A stretch of 64,000 nucleotides of DNA from Leekyejoonella antrihumi (GCF_007845645.1 NZ_VCQV01000003.1:1-64000), one strand, 5' to 3'; positions 1 to 8,632 are shown, counted from the stretch's first letter. The notes: generated by a model not told the origin, from the letters alone. Numbers and translations are program-made.

Positions 1-89
1 CCCGACCCGAGCATCTGCTCGTTGCGATCGACGACCTCGATCGTTGCCGACAGTTTGTGGGGATCGACCCCGATAATGACCTGTTCCAT
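1..89 (-). CDS. IS110-type transposase, N-terminal fragment (runs off the window)
   Basis: Read leftward from the ATG at 89, the first residues are MEQVIIGVDPHKLSATIEV followed by VDRNEQMLG. The GVD-x-HK start followed by a beta strand is the opening of the DEDD (RuvC-like) transposase of IS110-family elements, where the first Asp is catalytic. Only about 29 residues lie in the window, so completeness cannot be judged. It lies beside a toxin-antitoxin pair, a common setting for a mobile element. The identification rests on a short N-terminus; another RNase H-fold protein is possible but less likely. Confidence 0.7.
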   Translation of the reverse strand, partial: MEQVIIGVDPHKLSATIEVVDRNEQMLGS

Positions 90-365
90 ACTCGGCTCCC
101 GCTTCTACTCGCCTTGATCTGACGGCGAGGTGGGCATCGCTACTACGAGCAGGGCAGTCCCCTCTTGAGCCACGCCTCGTCACGGAGCTCGGCAGGCCGC
201 AGACCGGAAAGAGAGCCACACCAGCATCACCGGTGGGCAGCCCAGAAGAGAGCCGCCCGCCGAGCACCTAGACCGAGTCTGGCCAGACACCGGCCCTACG
301 AGAATTCTCTAGTAGCCCAGAAGGACACAGGTCCCCAACGCGCTGGTCAGGCCATCCCAGAAAAT
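90..365. other. Non-coding stretch between the transposase fragment and the toxin-antitoxin pair
   Basis: No convincing gene is seen here. An open frame does run through the plus strand into the antitoxin, but its composition looks non-coding until the GTG at 399. IS110 elements usually lack clear terminal inverted repeats, and none is evident, so the upstream end of the element cannot be placed. Confidence 0.4.
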
Positions 366-385
366 GATATCGTCATGGCGATATC
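366..385. promoter_or_regulatory. Perfect palindrome, probable operator of the FitA/FitB-like pair
   Basis: Arms GATATCG and CGATATC (7 bp each) are separated by six bases and end 13 bases before the antitoxin start. FitA-type ribbon-helix-helix antitoxins, with their PIN toxin, are known to bind inverted repeats in their own promoter. Autoregulation through this site is therefore likely by position and symmetry, but inferred. Confidence 0.6.
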
Positions 386-398
386 GGAGGTGGTCGGC

Positions 399-626
399 GT
401 GGAACAGATCTTGATCCGCAACCTGCCCGTCGGGACCAAGGCCGCGCTTCGCGCGCGTGCCGAGCAGCATCACCGGTCAGTCGAGGCAGAAGCACGCGAA
501 ATACTCGCCGACACCCTGCAAAGTGAGCCCGTCACGATCATCGACCTGTTGAGCACCCCCGAGGGCGCCGACATCGAGTTCGAGCCCGAACGCTTACCCC
601 TGACCGCGCGAACCCCCGAGCTGTGA
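399..626 (+). CDS. FitA-like ribbon-helix-helix antitoxin
   Basis: A 75-residue protein beginning [10 protein letters not shown] (from GTG), with a beta strand, the conserved NLP turn and a helix rich in Arg, Ala and Glu ([21 protein letters not shown]). This is the FitA/VagC-like RHH DNA-binding domain that neutralises a PIN toxin and represses its own promoter. The GTG at 399 is preferred because GGAGG lies eight bases upstream (386-390) and the resulting length matches the family. An in-frame ATG at 375 would fall inside the palindrome. The gene overlaps the toxin gene by four bases (GTGA), so translation is probably coupled. The C-terminal acidic/proline tail after residue 45 is where FitA-type proteins contact the toxin. 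Confidence 0.8.
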   Translation: MEQILIRNLPVGTKAALRARAEQHHRSVEAEAREILADTLQSEPVTIIDLLSTPEGADIEFEPERLPLTARTPEL

Positions 627-1069
627 AGTACGTCCTGGACACCAACGTGGTGTCCGCGCTGAGAGTGCGAGGACGCAATCAGGGGGTCGAATCCTGGGCG
701 GCGTCCATCCCCGTGGCCGACCAGTTCGTCACCGCAACGACCATCGCCGAGATCGAACGTGGAGTGATCGCCAAGGAGCGATCCGACATCAGGCAGGGGA
801 CGATCTTGCGCCGATGGTTCGACGAGCGCGTCCTGCCCACGTTCGCCGACCGCGTCCTGCCGTTCGATCTGTCGGCCGCGCGAATCCTCGCTGCCTACCG
901 GATTCCCGAGCACGCACCGTTGGACGACGCCCTCATTGCCGCGGTCGCACAGTCTGCGGAGATGACGGTCGCGACGCGAAATATCAGGCACTTCGAACCC
1001 CTCGGTGTCCCATGCCTCGATCCGTGGCACCCGCCACGCCTTGACCCCCGGCAGCGACGACACGGTTGA
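623..1069 (+). CDS. PIN-domain ribonuclease toxin (VapC/FitB family)
   Basis: 148 residues with the PIN-domain acidic set: LDTNV at the start (Asp6), AEIERG (Glu43), PLDDALIAA (Asp101/102) and TRNIRHF near residue 118. Such toxins are metal-dependent RNases that cleave tRNA or rRNA when freed from their antitoxin. The fourth acidic position of the TRNxxDF motif is His here, a variant also seen in other members. The gene follows its antitoxin with a GTGA overlap. The last 15 residues ([12 protein letters not shown]) are basic and extend past the core. No damage is visible, so the toxin is probably functional. Confidence 0.85.
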   Translation: MKYVLDTNVVSALRVRGRNQGVESWAASIPVADQFVTATTIAEIERGVIAKERSDIRQGTILRRWFDERVLPTFADRVLPFDLSAARILAAYRIPEHAPLDDALIAAVAQSAEMTVATRNIRHFEPLGVPCLDPWHPPRLDPRQRRHG

Positions 1070-1138
1070 CGATCCGCGTCACTTCGCCGCGTTGAAACGC
1101 GCTGCTGTGACGAGATGTGCTGCGAGCCGGGGCATCAC

Positions 1139-1489
1139 TCAGATACCAAGGATCGCGATCTTCGCTTCGACGAGCCTGCGAACGAGGTCATTGGGGAGGG
1201 TTTCGTCGATCGGGAAGTGAAGCGAGCCACTCGTGTGCTCGTACCCCGTGAGTGCCTCGCTCAGATCGGCAAGCACCCGACCGCTGTGCGGGAGATACGC
1301 AAGGTGGTTCTTGAACGCCGCGAACCCGGCGACTACCTGCCCGCTGACTCGGAACGCCGGCGCACCGTAGGAGATACCCTCCTCGGCGTCCGGGACGACG
1401 GTACGGATCGAGCGCCTTAAGGCTTCGAGCGTGCCGCGCTTGGGTTCCTCCAGCGCTGCCAGGTAGGCATCCACCTCGTCCACGGTCAT
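1139..1489 (-). CDS. DUF1801 / YdhG-like small protein
   Basis: 116 residues opening TVDEVDAYLAALEEPKR, with VVPDAEEGISYGAPAFRV and the later LPHSGRVLADL. This spacing of a short helix, the ISYG-P-F strand and an SG-containing loop is the DUF1801 (YdhG/Fra-like) fold. Members have been proposed as intracellular iron chaperones in Bacillus, but the biochemical role of most homologues is unproven. The gene stands alone on the minus strand; the next gene on that strand ends about 195 bases upstream. The ATG at 1489 begins right after CTGTGCT with no strong ribosome binding site. Confidence 0.75.
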   Translation of the reverse strand: MTVDEVDAYLAALEEPKRGTLEALRRSIRTVVPDAEEGISYGAPAFRVSGQVVAGFAAFKNHLAYLPHSGRVLADLSEALTGYEHTSGSLHFPIDETLPNDLVRRLVEAKIAILGI

Positions 1490-1684
1490 AGCACACAGTC
1501 TCCTCTCCGTTTGCTGGATCCGTCATCATCTGGGCGGCCGACTGTGGAACGTCCTCCGTTCGGCGCAAGTGCTCGTTCGTAGGATTCCACAGGGCGCGTC
1601 CCTCCGGCGCGAGCCGGCGTCCGACGAAGCGCAGCTTCATGCCCGATGACAGTCAGATTGACGGACAGCGCGATTCGGTGGGCT

Positions 1685-2086
1685 CTACCCCGCGAAGGTT
1701 GCAAATGTCCAGAGGTTGCCGTCAGGATCAGCCACCGTGAAGTCACGCGATGGATAGTCGGTCTGGTCGGTGAGTTCATGCACGACCGTCGCATCGAGAG
1801 CGCGAGCGCGCGCCATGACCGCGTCAGGGTCGGCAGTGACGACGTGCAAAGAACTCGTACCCGACCGACACGGTGTGGGTCGCTCGCCGGTGCTCGAGAG
1901 CAGAACCCGTCCACCTTCGGGCCAGTCAAGTTGGCCGTGGTGGATCGAGTTCTCTCCCTCTCCAGGGATCAGCAGGTCCTCAGTGAACCCGAGAGCGAGC
2001 AGCCACGCGCGAAGCCGCGGGGCGTCATCACTGACGACACTCGCCCAGACACTTTGCTGGCGAACGCCGCTCAGTCGAATGGTCAT
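1685..2086 (-). CDS. VOC (glyoxalase/bleomycin-resistance fold) protein
   Basis: 133 residues from the ATG at 2086 (MTIRLSGVRQQSVWASVV). The pattern DAPRLRAWLLALGF, then a glycine-rich loop, then VTADPDAVMARARALDATVVHELTDQTDYPSRDFTVADPDGNLWTFATF is the paired beta-alpha-beta-beta-beta fold of the VOC superfamily. The C-terminal SRDFTVADPDGNLWTF is the hallmark and resembles the PhnB/YERY-type antibiotic-resistance-like subgroup. Substrate unknown. No strong Shine-Dalgarno is seen at this start; an extended frame upstream runs through composition that looks non-coding and overlaps a regulator remnant, so it was rejected. Confidence 0.75.
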   Translation of the reverse strand: MTIRLSGVRQQSVWASVVSDDAPRLRAWLLALGFTEDLLIPGEGENSIHHGQLDWPEGGRVLLSSTGERPTPCRSGTSSLHVVTADPDAVMARARALDATVVHELTDQTDYPSRDFTVADPDGNLWTFATFAG

Positions 2087-2181
2087 GATCACCAGCGTAA
2101 CGTCGCAGCCCCGCAATGGGGGCTGTCGACTCCGGCATCCAGGCGCACGGCGCCGGTGGCGGCGACACCGGCGAGTTGTGA

Positions 2182-2301
2182 GGCGCCGCGGTCGGCGGCG
2201 CCGAGGTCGAGGAGTACGAACACTGGTTGACCACGCGGCTGCTCGGAGACCCAGCCATCGCACGGGTCGGCTCCCGGATCACGATGACCACCATCAAGTA
2301 G
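2182..2301 (+). pseudogene. Remnant of an Lrp/AsnC-family regulator (C-terminal tail only)
   Basis: The plus strand encodes EEYEHWLTTRLLGDPAIARV followed by GSRITMTTIK and a TAG stop at 2299-2301. This is the last helix and strand of the Lrp/AsnC effector-binding (RAM) domain, where '..YE-FLT-KLL-DPAVARV-S-F-MKTIK' is typical. An in-frame stop at 2179 cuts it off from anything upstream, and no N-terminal DNA-binding domain is present. The fragment lies between two minus-strand genes with no other coding signal, so it is read as decayed regulator debris. Confidence 0.6.
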
Positions 2302-2399
2302 CGACCCAACCCGCACGCCCGAGTCCACACTGAACCTCCTCGGCACTCACACCAACACCTTCCGATCCACGCCGGTCCAGCAAACCCCCTGTGGTGCAG

Positions 2400-2993
2400 T
2401 CAGTGGACGGTCTCATGGTTGTGGCACATCTCGACGAACTTGGCGATGCGCGCGGCCCGGGTCTCGGGCTTGTTCGCATCCTGGACGCGGTAGAGGATCG
2501 CATACCGGTTGGCACCCGTGAGTGTTTCGAAGAACGCCTTGGCCTTCAGGTCGGCCGCGAGTGCGGCGGCCAAGTCATCGGGGACGGTCGCGCTCTTCTG
2601 GCCGGCATAGGCCGCCGCCCACCGGCCGTCGGCCTTCGCCGCGTCGATCTGCGCCTGCCCGGCCGGTCGCATGCGACCGGCCTCGATCAGCGCCTCGGCC
2701 TTGTCCCGGTTGATCTGCGACCATTTGCTCCGCGGCCCGCGCAGGGTGAAGCGCTGCAACCAATAGGTCTGGTCATATCCCCGTTTCTGCCCGTCGATCC
2801 AGCCGTGGCAGAGGGCGACCCCGAGCGCCTCGGCGTAGCTGACCGTCTCCGCCGCGCCCACCTTCCCGATCTTGAGCCAGAAGCCGCGATACTCGGCGTG
2901 GTGCTCGGCGAACCATGCTTCGCAGTCCGGCACGGTGGCGAACGAGATCACCGGCTGACCAGCCAACTCCTCCGGCATCTCCTGGTCGGCCAT
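2400..2993 (-). CDS. YdeI/OmpD-associated family protein
   Basis: 197 residues. The N-terminal half has ISFATVPDCEAWFAEHHAEY and GFWLKIGKVGAAETVSYAEA, then LCHGWIDGQKRGYDQTYWLQ with RFTLRGPRSKWSQIN, the conserved block of the YdeI/OmpD-associated family. The C-terminus (PDDLAAALAADLKAKAFFETLTGANRYAILYRVQDANKPETRAARI) is the helical OmdA-like segment. Members are linked by genetics to resistance to cationic peptides or bacteriocins, but mechanism is unknown. AAAGGATGG lies just upstream of the ATG at 2993. A second, differently built member of the same broad family occurs at 13147. Confidence 0.85.
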   Translation of the reverse strand: MADQEMPEELAGQPVISFATVPDCEAWFAEHHAEYRGFWLKIGKVGAAETVSYAEALGVALCHGWIDGQKRGYDQTYWLQRFTLRGPRSKWSQINRDKAEALIEAGRMRPAGQAQIDAAKADGRWAAAYAGQKSATVPDDLAAALAADLKAKAFFETLTGANRYAILYRVQDANKPETRAARIAKFVEMCHNHETVH

Positions 2994-3129
2994 AGGGCCA
3001 TCCTTTCACCGCGCACGGACAGGAAGGCGGGTTGGCGGCGAGCAGGTGCGGCAGCTCATCACGCATGCTCATGGCACGCGGCTCAGTGAGCGGTTCGAGC
3101 CGATGCGCACAACGGTGACACACGATGAA

Positions 3130-6100
3130 TTATGAACTCTCGGCGCGCTGTTCAGGTGCTCGATAGCGTCCAGGTGTCACAGGATCAGGGATTGACAGCT
3201 CAAGTTCGTGGAGCCAACCGGTGGCAGCGAGGTCGGTGAAGGTGGCGCGAGCGGCGGTGAGGTGGTCGACGGCGTCGGCGCTTCGGCCGAGCCGGGTCAG
3301 GTAGCAGCCGAGGACGGCTTGTGCGCGGGCCCGGTCGGGGGCGGCGCCGAGGCGGTCGAGGGCCTCGATGCCGGCGAGCAGGTCTCGCTCGATGTCGGCG
3401 GGGTCGGCGCTGGTGGCCGGGTCGGCGGCCTCGATGCTGCCGTGCAGTCGCAGCGCTTGCCCGGCCAGCAGGGGTGGCACCAGCCAGTCGTCGGTGGAGT
3501 CGACGTAGCTCAACAGCGCGCGGGCTCGGTCGAACTGGCCGGAGTCGACCATCGCGTCGACGGCCCACGGCAGCACGAGCGGCGTGTCCACCTCCATACC
3601 GTTGAGCCGCACCGACAGCTCGGCGGCGACGAGCGCGTGCTGCGTCGCTGCCGACAGGTCGCCGGTCAGCCGGGCGTTCAGGTGCTGCAGCAGCCTGCCC
3701 CACACACCCGCTTCCGTGTCGGCGAGGCCGTCGTCGACCGAACCCAGCGCCTGTCTGAACGGCTCGACGTCGACGTCCTGGGCGCGTGCCCGCGCGATGG
3801 CCGCCGTGCACGCCAGCACGATCGCGTCGCTGTGGAGGTAGCGCCGGCCCACGGCCGGAGCCAACACCCCCAGTTCGGCCGCCCGGTCCCAGTGGCCCAT
3901 GATGGTGAGCGCCGCTCCGGCATGCTTGCGTGCTGAGCTCGCCACGGCGGAGTTGCCGTGGGACTGGGCAAGCTCGAGGGCCTCAGAGCTACACGCCAGT
4001 GAGACCTCCAAGTCGCGCGGGCAGTAGAGTTCCGCCTTGTTGGTCAGGGCGAGTGCCAGCGGTGTGCCCAGGCGGTGGGTGCGGCCCAGGTCGATCATCA
4101 TCTCCATGATCCCGGCCGCGACCCGTTCGTGCCCCAACCCGGATTCTGCGACGTAGAGGCAGTTGAGCGCGAGGGCGATCTCGGCGGGATCAGCACTCTG
4201 CTCGGCATAGACCAGCGCCCTCTCGGCCCAGACGCGTTCGCCGACATCACCGCTATCACCCAGGTAGTTCGCCAGCTCACGCGCCAGGCGCAGGGCGGTG
4301 CGGGCGCTGAGTTCATCCATGGCCCCACCGGCCAGAAACGGCTGCAACAGCGCCCAACCCTGAGCCCGCCGCTCAGTCTCCCGGACCATCCGGGAGACCG
4401 TTGCGACCGCGCGGGCGCGGTCTTCGCGCGTGGCCCCGGTCATCGTGCCATCGGCGATGTCACCAGCCAGGCCCACCACCAGCTCGACGTCGGCCAGGGT
4501 CAGAGCGCAGTCGGCCGCAGCCAACCGCAACCCGATCAGCGCGATCGGGTCCGTCGTGATCTCGATGGCCTGCTGGTAGGCCGCCAGCGCCTGCGCCGGC
4601 GCACCCAGACCAGCCGCGCGGCGGGCACTGCGCTCGATCCAGTCGACCAGCCGGGCCTGCAGCTGGACACGACGAGGATCATCAATAGATGTCAGCCCCA
4701 ACGCATCATGCAGATGTTGCGCGATGACCGCACCGACCTCACCGTCGGTCTCCGCCAGGGACTGCAGATACTCCACCACCCCCAGGTGCGCCTCGCATCG
4801 ATCCCGACGCGACTGCGTCTGATATGCGACCGCCCGCACGACCGCCTGCACAAACGCGTACTGCCCGGTATCAGCAGCCAACCGGTCAGTGATCGTGGTC
4901 AGCAGGTCCCGCGCAATCAGCTCCCGCAACGTGACCACCAACTCGGCCTCACCACCCAGCCCGGCCCTCTCGGTCAGCGCTGCCAAACCTTTCATGGTGA
5001 ACGTCTGGCCCAGCACCGAAGCAGTCGCCAACACCGATCGCTGCGCGGAGGTCAGCAGATCCAACCGGCTGGCAACCAACACCTGCAGGCTCGCTGGCGC
5101 CGTCATCGCCCGCAATCTTGCAGCGTCAACCCCCTCGGCGAGCCGCAATGCCCCGGGCGTACGAACCGGCCCGTCGACTGCCAGATGCTGGTCATACAAC
5201 GACCGAACGGTCTCGATCGCGAACAACGGGTTACCCTCAGCCCGGGCCACCAGCTCATCACGCACATCGGCCGGTAACCCCTCCACCAGCAGATCCAACA
5301 ACGCCCCCGTGTCCGTGGCCGACAGCGTCTCCAACCCGACCAGGTTCGCGCCATGCACCAGCGCCAACCCCGGACGCCGCGCCAACAGCTCCGGGCGAGC
5401 CAGCACCACCAACAACAACGGCACCCGCGCGGCGGTCGCCAGGTGCTCCACGAAGTCCAACAGCCCGTCATCGGCGTACTGCGCGTCATCGATCACCCAC
5501 ACCAGCTGTTTACCATCGGTCAGCGACAACCGTTCGAACCACATCAGCCACGCCCCGAACAGCTCCTGGCGACCGAACGCCGTCGTGTCACTGTCCAGCA
5601 ATGCCGCCAACCGCGGGCCCAACCACGTCCGGTCGCCGGCGTCGGGGACGTAATGCTGCAACGCCACGTCCAGCCCCGCCCGCACCGCGGCCTCGTCATC
5701 GTCCTCAGCGACCGCGATCCTGCTACGGACCGCGGTACTCAACGCCGAGAACGCCACCCCGTCTCCGTAGGACAAGCACCGCCCCCAGTGCCAAAGCAAC
5801 AGCTGCGGCAACCCGTCGATGTACTTGCGCAGCTCCCACCCCAACCGGGTCTTGCCCACCCCCGCAGCACCCGACACGATCACCAGCCGGGGCCGCCGCT
5901 CCTCCCCGGTCAGATGCAACAGATCCCGCAACGCCGCAGCCTCCCGGTGCCGCCCGACCAGCGGAGCCTGCACCCGGTCGCTACTCAGATCTCCCTCCAA
6001 AGCCCGCATCACCGCTCGCACCCCGAACAGCTGCAGCGGCTCAGCCTTGCCCTTCAGCTGATGCGCCCCCACATCGATGAAGTCGAACACCGACCCTGCC

Positions 6101-6789
6101 AGCGAGCGGGTCTGCTCATCCACCCACACCGACCCCGGATCCGCCTTTGCCTGCACCCGCGAGGCGGTATTCACCGCATCCCCGGCCACCATCCCCTGCT
6201 GCGTCGCACCAACCGTGACCGCCACCTGCCCCGTCACCACCCCCACCCGCATTGCCAACCCCGGCGCGCCCACCGACTCCCCGAAGCTCGCCACCGACTC
6301 CACCAGGTCCAACCCGGCCCGCACCGCCCGTTCGGCATCATCCTCATGCGAGGTGGGCACTCCCCATACCGCCATCACCGCGTCGCCGATGAACTTCTCG
6401 ATCAGCCCTCCATAACGGGTCACGATCTCCCGCGCTGCGTCGAAGTAACGCGACAGCAGGTCCCGCACCTCCTCCGGGTCCCGCGACTCCGACAGCGCCG
6501 TGAACCCCACCAGATCCCCAAAAAGCACCGACGTCACCCGACGCTCGGCGGTCGGCGACACCACCCCAACATCCGGCACGCGCGAGTCAGTCGGCGATAC
6601 CGAAGCACCCGGCACCGCAGCACCACACCCAGGACAGAACCGGGACCCGCCCGGAAGCTCCACCCTGCACACCGCGCACTCGCCGCCCCCGACAGCCACC
6701 GGCGTCCCACACAAACGGCAGAACCGGGCATCCTCCACCAGTTCCGCACCACAAGAGACACACGCCGGGGCCAACCCCATCGAGCTCAC
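3130..6789 (-). CDS. Class III adenylate/guanylate cyclase fused to AAA ATPase and helical repeat domains
   Basis: 1219 residues. Residues 10-56 carry four CxxC knuckles (CVSC, CRLC, CAVC, CPGC), a double zinc ribbon. Residues 84-228 are a class III cyclase domain with both metal aspartates (FGDLVGF, Asp92; FIGDAV, Asp136), the purine-selecting Lys (EKFIGD, Lys132) and the transition-state pair Asn207/Arg211 in VNTASR, so it looks catalytically complete. Residues 276-330 begin an AAA/STAND-type ATPase (Walker A SGAAGVGKT at 306-314, then LVWVIDDAQYADD as Walker B), followed by about 600 residues of helical TPR-like repeats. This matches the cyclase-ATPase-TPR proteins of Actinobacteria, thought to couple ligand sensing to cyclic nucleotide formation. 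Translation starts at GTG 6789; TAGAGT lies exactly six bases upstream, suggesting a leaderless mRNA. Divergent from the ABC-F gene. Confidence 0.9.
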   Translation of the reverse strand: MSSMGLAPACVSCGAELVEDARFCRLCGTPVAVGGGECAVCRVELPGGSRFCPGCGAAVPGASVSPTDSRVPDVGVVSPTAERRVTSVLFGDLVGFTALSESRDPEEVRDLLSRYFDAAREIVTRYGGLIEKFIGDAVMAVWGVPTSHEDDAERAVRAGLDLVESVASFGESVGAPGLAMRVGVVTGQVAVTVGATQQGMVAGDAVNTASRVQAKADPGSVWVDEQTRSLAGSVFDFIDVGAHQLKGKAEPLQLFGVRAVMRALEGDLSSDRVQAPLVGRHREAAALRDLLHLTGEERRPRLVIVSGAAGVGKTRLGWELRKYIDGLPQLLLWHWGRCLSYGDGVAFSALSTAVRSRIAVAEDDDEAAVRAGLDVALQHYVPDAGDRTWLGPRLAALLDSDTTAFGRQELFGAWLMWFERLSLTDGKQLVWVIDDAQYADDGLLDFVEHLATAARVPLLLVVLARPELLARRPGLALVHGANLVGLETLSATDTGALLDLLVEGLPADVRDELVARAEGNPLFAIETVRSLYDQHLAVDGPVRTPGALRLAEGVDAARLRAMTAPASLQVLVASRLDLLTSAQRSVLATASVLGQTFTMKGLAALTERAGLGGEAELVVTLRELIARDLLTTITDRLAADTGQYAFVQAVVRAVAYQTQSRRDRCEAHLGVVEYLQSLAETDGEVGAVIAQHLHDALGLTSIDDPRRVQLQARLVDWIERSARRAAGLGAPAQALAAYQQAIEITTDPIALIGLRLAAADCALTLADVELVVGLAGDIADGTMTGATREDRARAVATVSRMVRETERRAQGWALLQPFLAGGAMDELSARTALRLARELANYLGDSGDVGERVWAERALVYAEQSADPAEIALALNCLYVAESGLGHERVAAGIMEMMIDLGRTHRLGTPLALALTNKAELYCPRDLEVSLACSSEALELAQSHGNSAVASSARKHAGAALTIMGHWDRAAELGVLAPAVGRRYLHSDAIVLACTAAIARARAQDVDVEPFRQALGSVDDGLADTEAGVWGRLLQHLNARLTGDLSAATQHALVAAELSVRLNGMEVDTPLVLPWAVDAMVDSGQFDRARALLSYVDSTDDWLVPPLLAGQALRLHGSIEAADPATSADPADIERDLLAGIEALDRLGAAPDRARAQAVLGCYLTRLGRSADAVDHLTAARATFTDLAATGWLHELELSIPDPVTPGRYRAPEQRAESS

Positions 6790-6795
6790 GCCAAC

Positions 6796-6801
6796 ACTCT
6801 A
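6796..6801 (-). promoter_or_regulatory. -10 element of the cyclase-ATPase gene (leaderless)
   Basis: TAGAGT on the minus strand followed by six bases and the GTG start at 6789. In this spacing transcription would begin at or next to the start codon. Confidence 0.55.
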
Positions 6802-6830
6802 AACCCGACAGGACGGCAGTCGGAGGGAAC

Positions 6831-6836
6831 TAGGAT
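6831..6836 (+). promoter_or_regulatory. -10 element of the ABC-F gene (leaderless)
   Basis: TAGGAT followed by six bases (CTCCGG) and the GTG start at 6843; it lies 30 bases from the divergent -10 of the cyclase gene, so the two promoters are back to back. Confidence 0.6.
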
Positions 6837-6842
6837 CTCCGG

Positions 6843-8486
6843 GTGAGCGCGAACCTTGTCACGAAAAACCTTGCCGGCGGCCACGCTCACCGCACCCTCT
6901 TCGAATCCCTGGACCTCACAGTTGCGCCCGGCGACGTGGTCGGTGTTGTCGGAGCCAACGGCGCCGGCAAGACCACTCTGCTGCGGATCCTCGCCGGCGA
7001 CCTTGAACCGCTCGATGGCATGGTCTCCACGGCCCCCAGCAACGCCTTTGTGGGCTGGCTTCCCCAGGAGCACGAGCGGATCCGCGGCGAGACCGTGAGT
7101 CAGTTCGTGGCCCGCCGCACGGGCGCCGCCGCCGCGACGACTGCGATGGAGCAGGCGGCCGCTGCGCTCGGCGATGAACAACAGTCCCGGGCCGCTGATG
7201 ACGCCTACGCAGACAGCTTCGACCACTGGATGGTCAGCGGAGCGCCGGACCTGGACGACCGGCTCCCGCCGATGCTCGCCGACCTGCGCCTCGACGTCGG
7301 ACCGGACGCACTGATGACCTCGCTCTCCGGCGGGCAGGCCGCCCGGGCGGCGTTGGCCTCGCTGATGCTCAGCCGATTCGACGTGGTGATGCTCGACGAG
7401 CCCACGAACGATCTCGACCTCGCCGGGCTGGAACGGCTCGAAGGCTTCGTCCGCGCGCTCCGCTCCGGGGTCGTGCTGGTCTCCCACGACCGCGAGTTCC
7501 TCTCCCGCCTCGTGACGCGCGTCGTCGAGCTCGACCTGGCACAGAACCGCGTATCCGTCTACGACGGCGGCTACGACGCGTTCCTCGACGAACGGGCCAT
7601 CGCGCGCCGACACGCCAGGGAGACCTACGAAGAGTTCGCCGCCAAGAAGGCCGACCTCGTAGGCCGTGCCCGCACCCAGCGGGAGTGGAGCTCCCAAGGT
7701 GTCCGCAACGCCATGAAGAAGGCACCGGACAACGACAAGATCCGGCGCAAGGCGCAGGGCGAGTCCTCCGAGAAGCAGGCCCAAAAGGTCCGCCAGATGG
7801 AGTCGCGGATCGCGCGCCTGGAGGAGGTCGAGGAGCCTCGCAAGGAGTGGGCCCTTCAGTTCACCATCGCCGGCGCCCCCCGATCCGGCTCCGTTGTCGC
7901 GACGCTCGACGAGGCCTCCGCGATCGTCGGCGGATTTACCTTGGGGCCGATCTCCCTCCAGGTGAGCGCGGGTGACCGGATTGGGATCACCGGTCCCAAC
8001 GGCGCCGGCAAGACGACGCTTCTGCAGCTTCTCCTCGGACGGCTCGCGCCCGAGACGGGCAGAGTCAGCCTGGGCGCCTCGGTCGCGGTCGGCGAGATCG
8101 ACCAGGCGCGCACCGGGCTGGCCGAAAACCTATCGCTGGGCGACGCTTTCGAGGCGGCGCTGCCGCAGCTGACTCCCGCTGACGCGCGGACGTTGCTGGC
8201 GAAGTTCGGGCTCAAGGCCGACCAGGTCAACAGCCTCGTCGGGCGGCTGTCACCCGGTGAGCGGACTCGCGCCGCGATGGCCCTGCTCCAGGCCCGCGGG
8301 GTCAATCTGCTCGTCCTGGACGAGCCCACCAACCACCTCGACCTGCCGGCGATCGAGCAGCTCGAAGAAGCCCTCGAGTCCTACGACGGGGCGCTGCTGC
8401 TCGTCTCGCACGATCGGCGGTTGCTGGACAACGTCCGGCTGGACCAGCGCTGGCACGTCCAGGACGGCCAGGTCACGACCGCTTGA
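6843..8486 (+). CDS. ABC-F family ATP-binding protein
   Basis: 547 residues with two ABC ATPase domains and no membrane segments. Domain 1: Walker A GANGAGKT at 37-44, signature LSGGQAARAAL, Walker B VVMLDEPTNDLDL. Domain 2: Walker A GPNGAGKT, signature LSPGERTRAAM, LLVLDEPTNHLDL. The linker between them (about residues 245-330) is long and basic with many Lys/Arg/Gln, as in ABC-F proteins that act on the ribosome, including translation factors and antibiotic-resistance types that displace ribosome-bound drugs. Which class this one belongs to cannot be settled by eye. It is monocistronic: a hairpin follows the stop. Confidence 0.9.
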   Translation: MSANLVTKNLAGGHAHRTLFESLDLTVAPGDVVGVVGANGAGKTTLLRILAGDLEPLDGMVSTAPSNAFVGWLPQEHERIRGETVSQFVARRTGAAAATTAMEQAAAALGDEQQSRAADDAYADSFDHWMVSGAPDLDDRLPPMLADLRLDVGPDALMTSLSGGQAARAALASLMLSRFDVVMLDEPTNDLDLAGLERLEGFVRALRSGVVLVSHDREFLSRLVTRVVELDLAQNRVSVYDGGYDAFLDERAIARRHARETYEEFAAKKADLVGRARTQREWSSQGVRNAMKKAPDNDKIRRKAQGESSEKQAQKVRQMESRIARLEEVEEPRKEWALQFTIAGAPRSGSVVATLDEASAIVGGFTLGPISLQVSAGDRIGITGPNGAGKTTLLQLLLGRLAPETGRVSLGASVAVGEIDQARTGLAENLSLGDAFEAALPQLTPADARTLLAKFGLKADQVNSLVGRLSPGERTRAAMALLQARGVNLLVLDEPTNHLDLPAIEQLEEALESYDGALLLVSHDRRLLDNVRLDQRWHVQDGQVTTA

Positions 8487-8487
8487 C

Positions 8488-8515
8488 CTCTGGCGCGGAC
8501 CTTGACCGCGCAGAG
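8488..8515 (+). terminator. Hairpin after the ABC-F gene
   Basis: CTCTGGCGCGG pairs with CCGCGCAGAG around a seven-base loop, with one bulged G. It starts two bases after the stop codon. No T-run follows, as is usual in actinobacterial terminators. Confidence 0.5.
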
Positions 8516-8618
8516 CCCGTTCACCCGAGTCGGCTCACCAACAGTGCCCTTCACCACCTGGGCTCGCCGGCACGACATGGATGTGGGCGTTTGTAGGTGG
8601 CGTGCGGGCGTCCGCGGC

Positions 8619-8624
8619 TAGGCT
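8619..8624 (+). promoter_or_regulatory. -10-like TAGGCT upstream of the acetamidase gene
   Basis: TAGGCT ends eight bases before the ATG at 8633, giving a very short or absent leader; no Shine-Dalgarno lies between. Confidence 0.45.
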
Positions 8625-8632
8625 CAGATGGC

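Noticed and set aside
1-1069. The left end as a complete mobile island with attachment sites
   Set aside because: Only the transposase start and a toxin-antitoxin pair are seen; no integrase, tRNA or terminal repeat can be identified.
1490-1684. A hidden gene between the DUF1801 and VOC genes
   Set aside because: Frames there are shadows or short, with no start plus ribosome binding site and no domain pattern.
4075-6846. Long plus-strand reading frames (about 400 and 500 codons) across the cyclase-ATPase gene
   Set aside because: They mirror the minus-strand gene. Their translations are rich in Arg, Pro, Gln and His with no domain pattern, as expected for the antisense of a high-GC gene.
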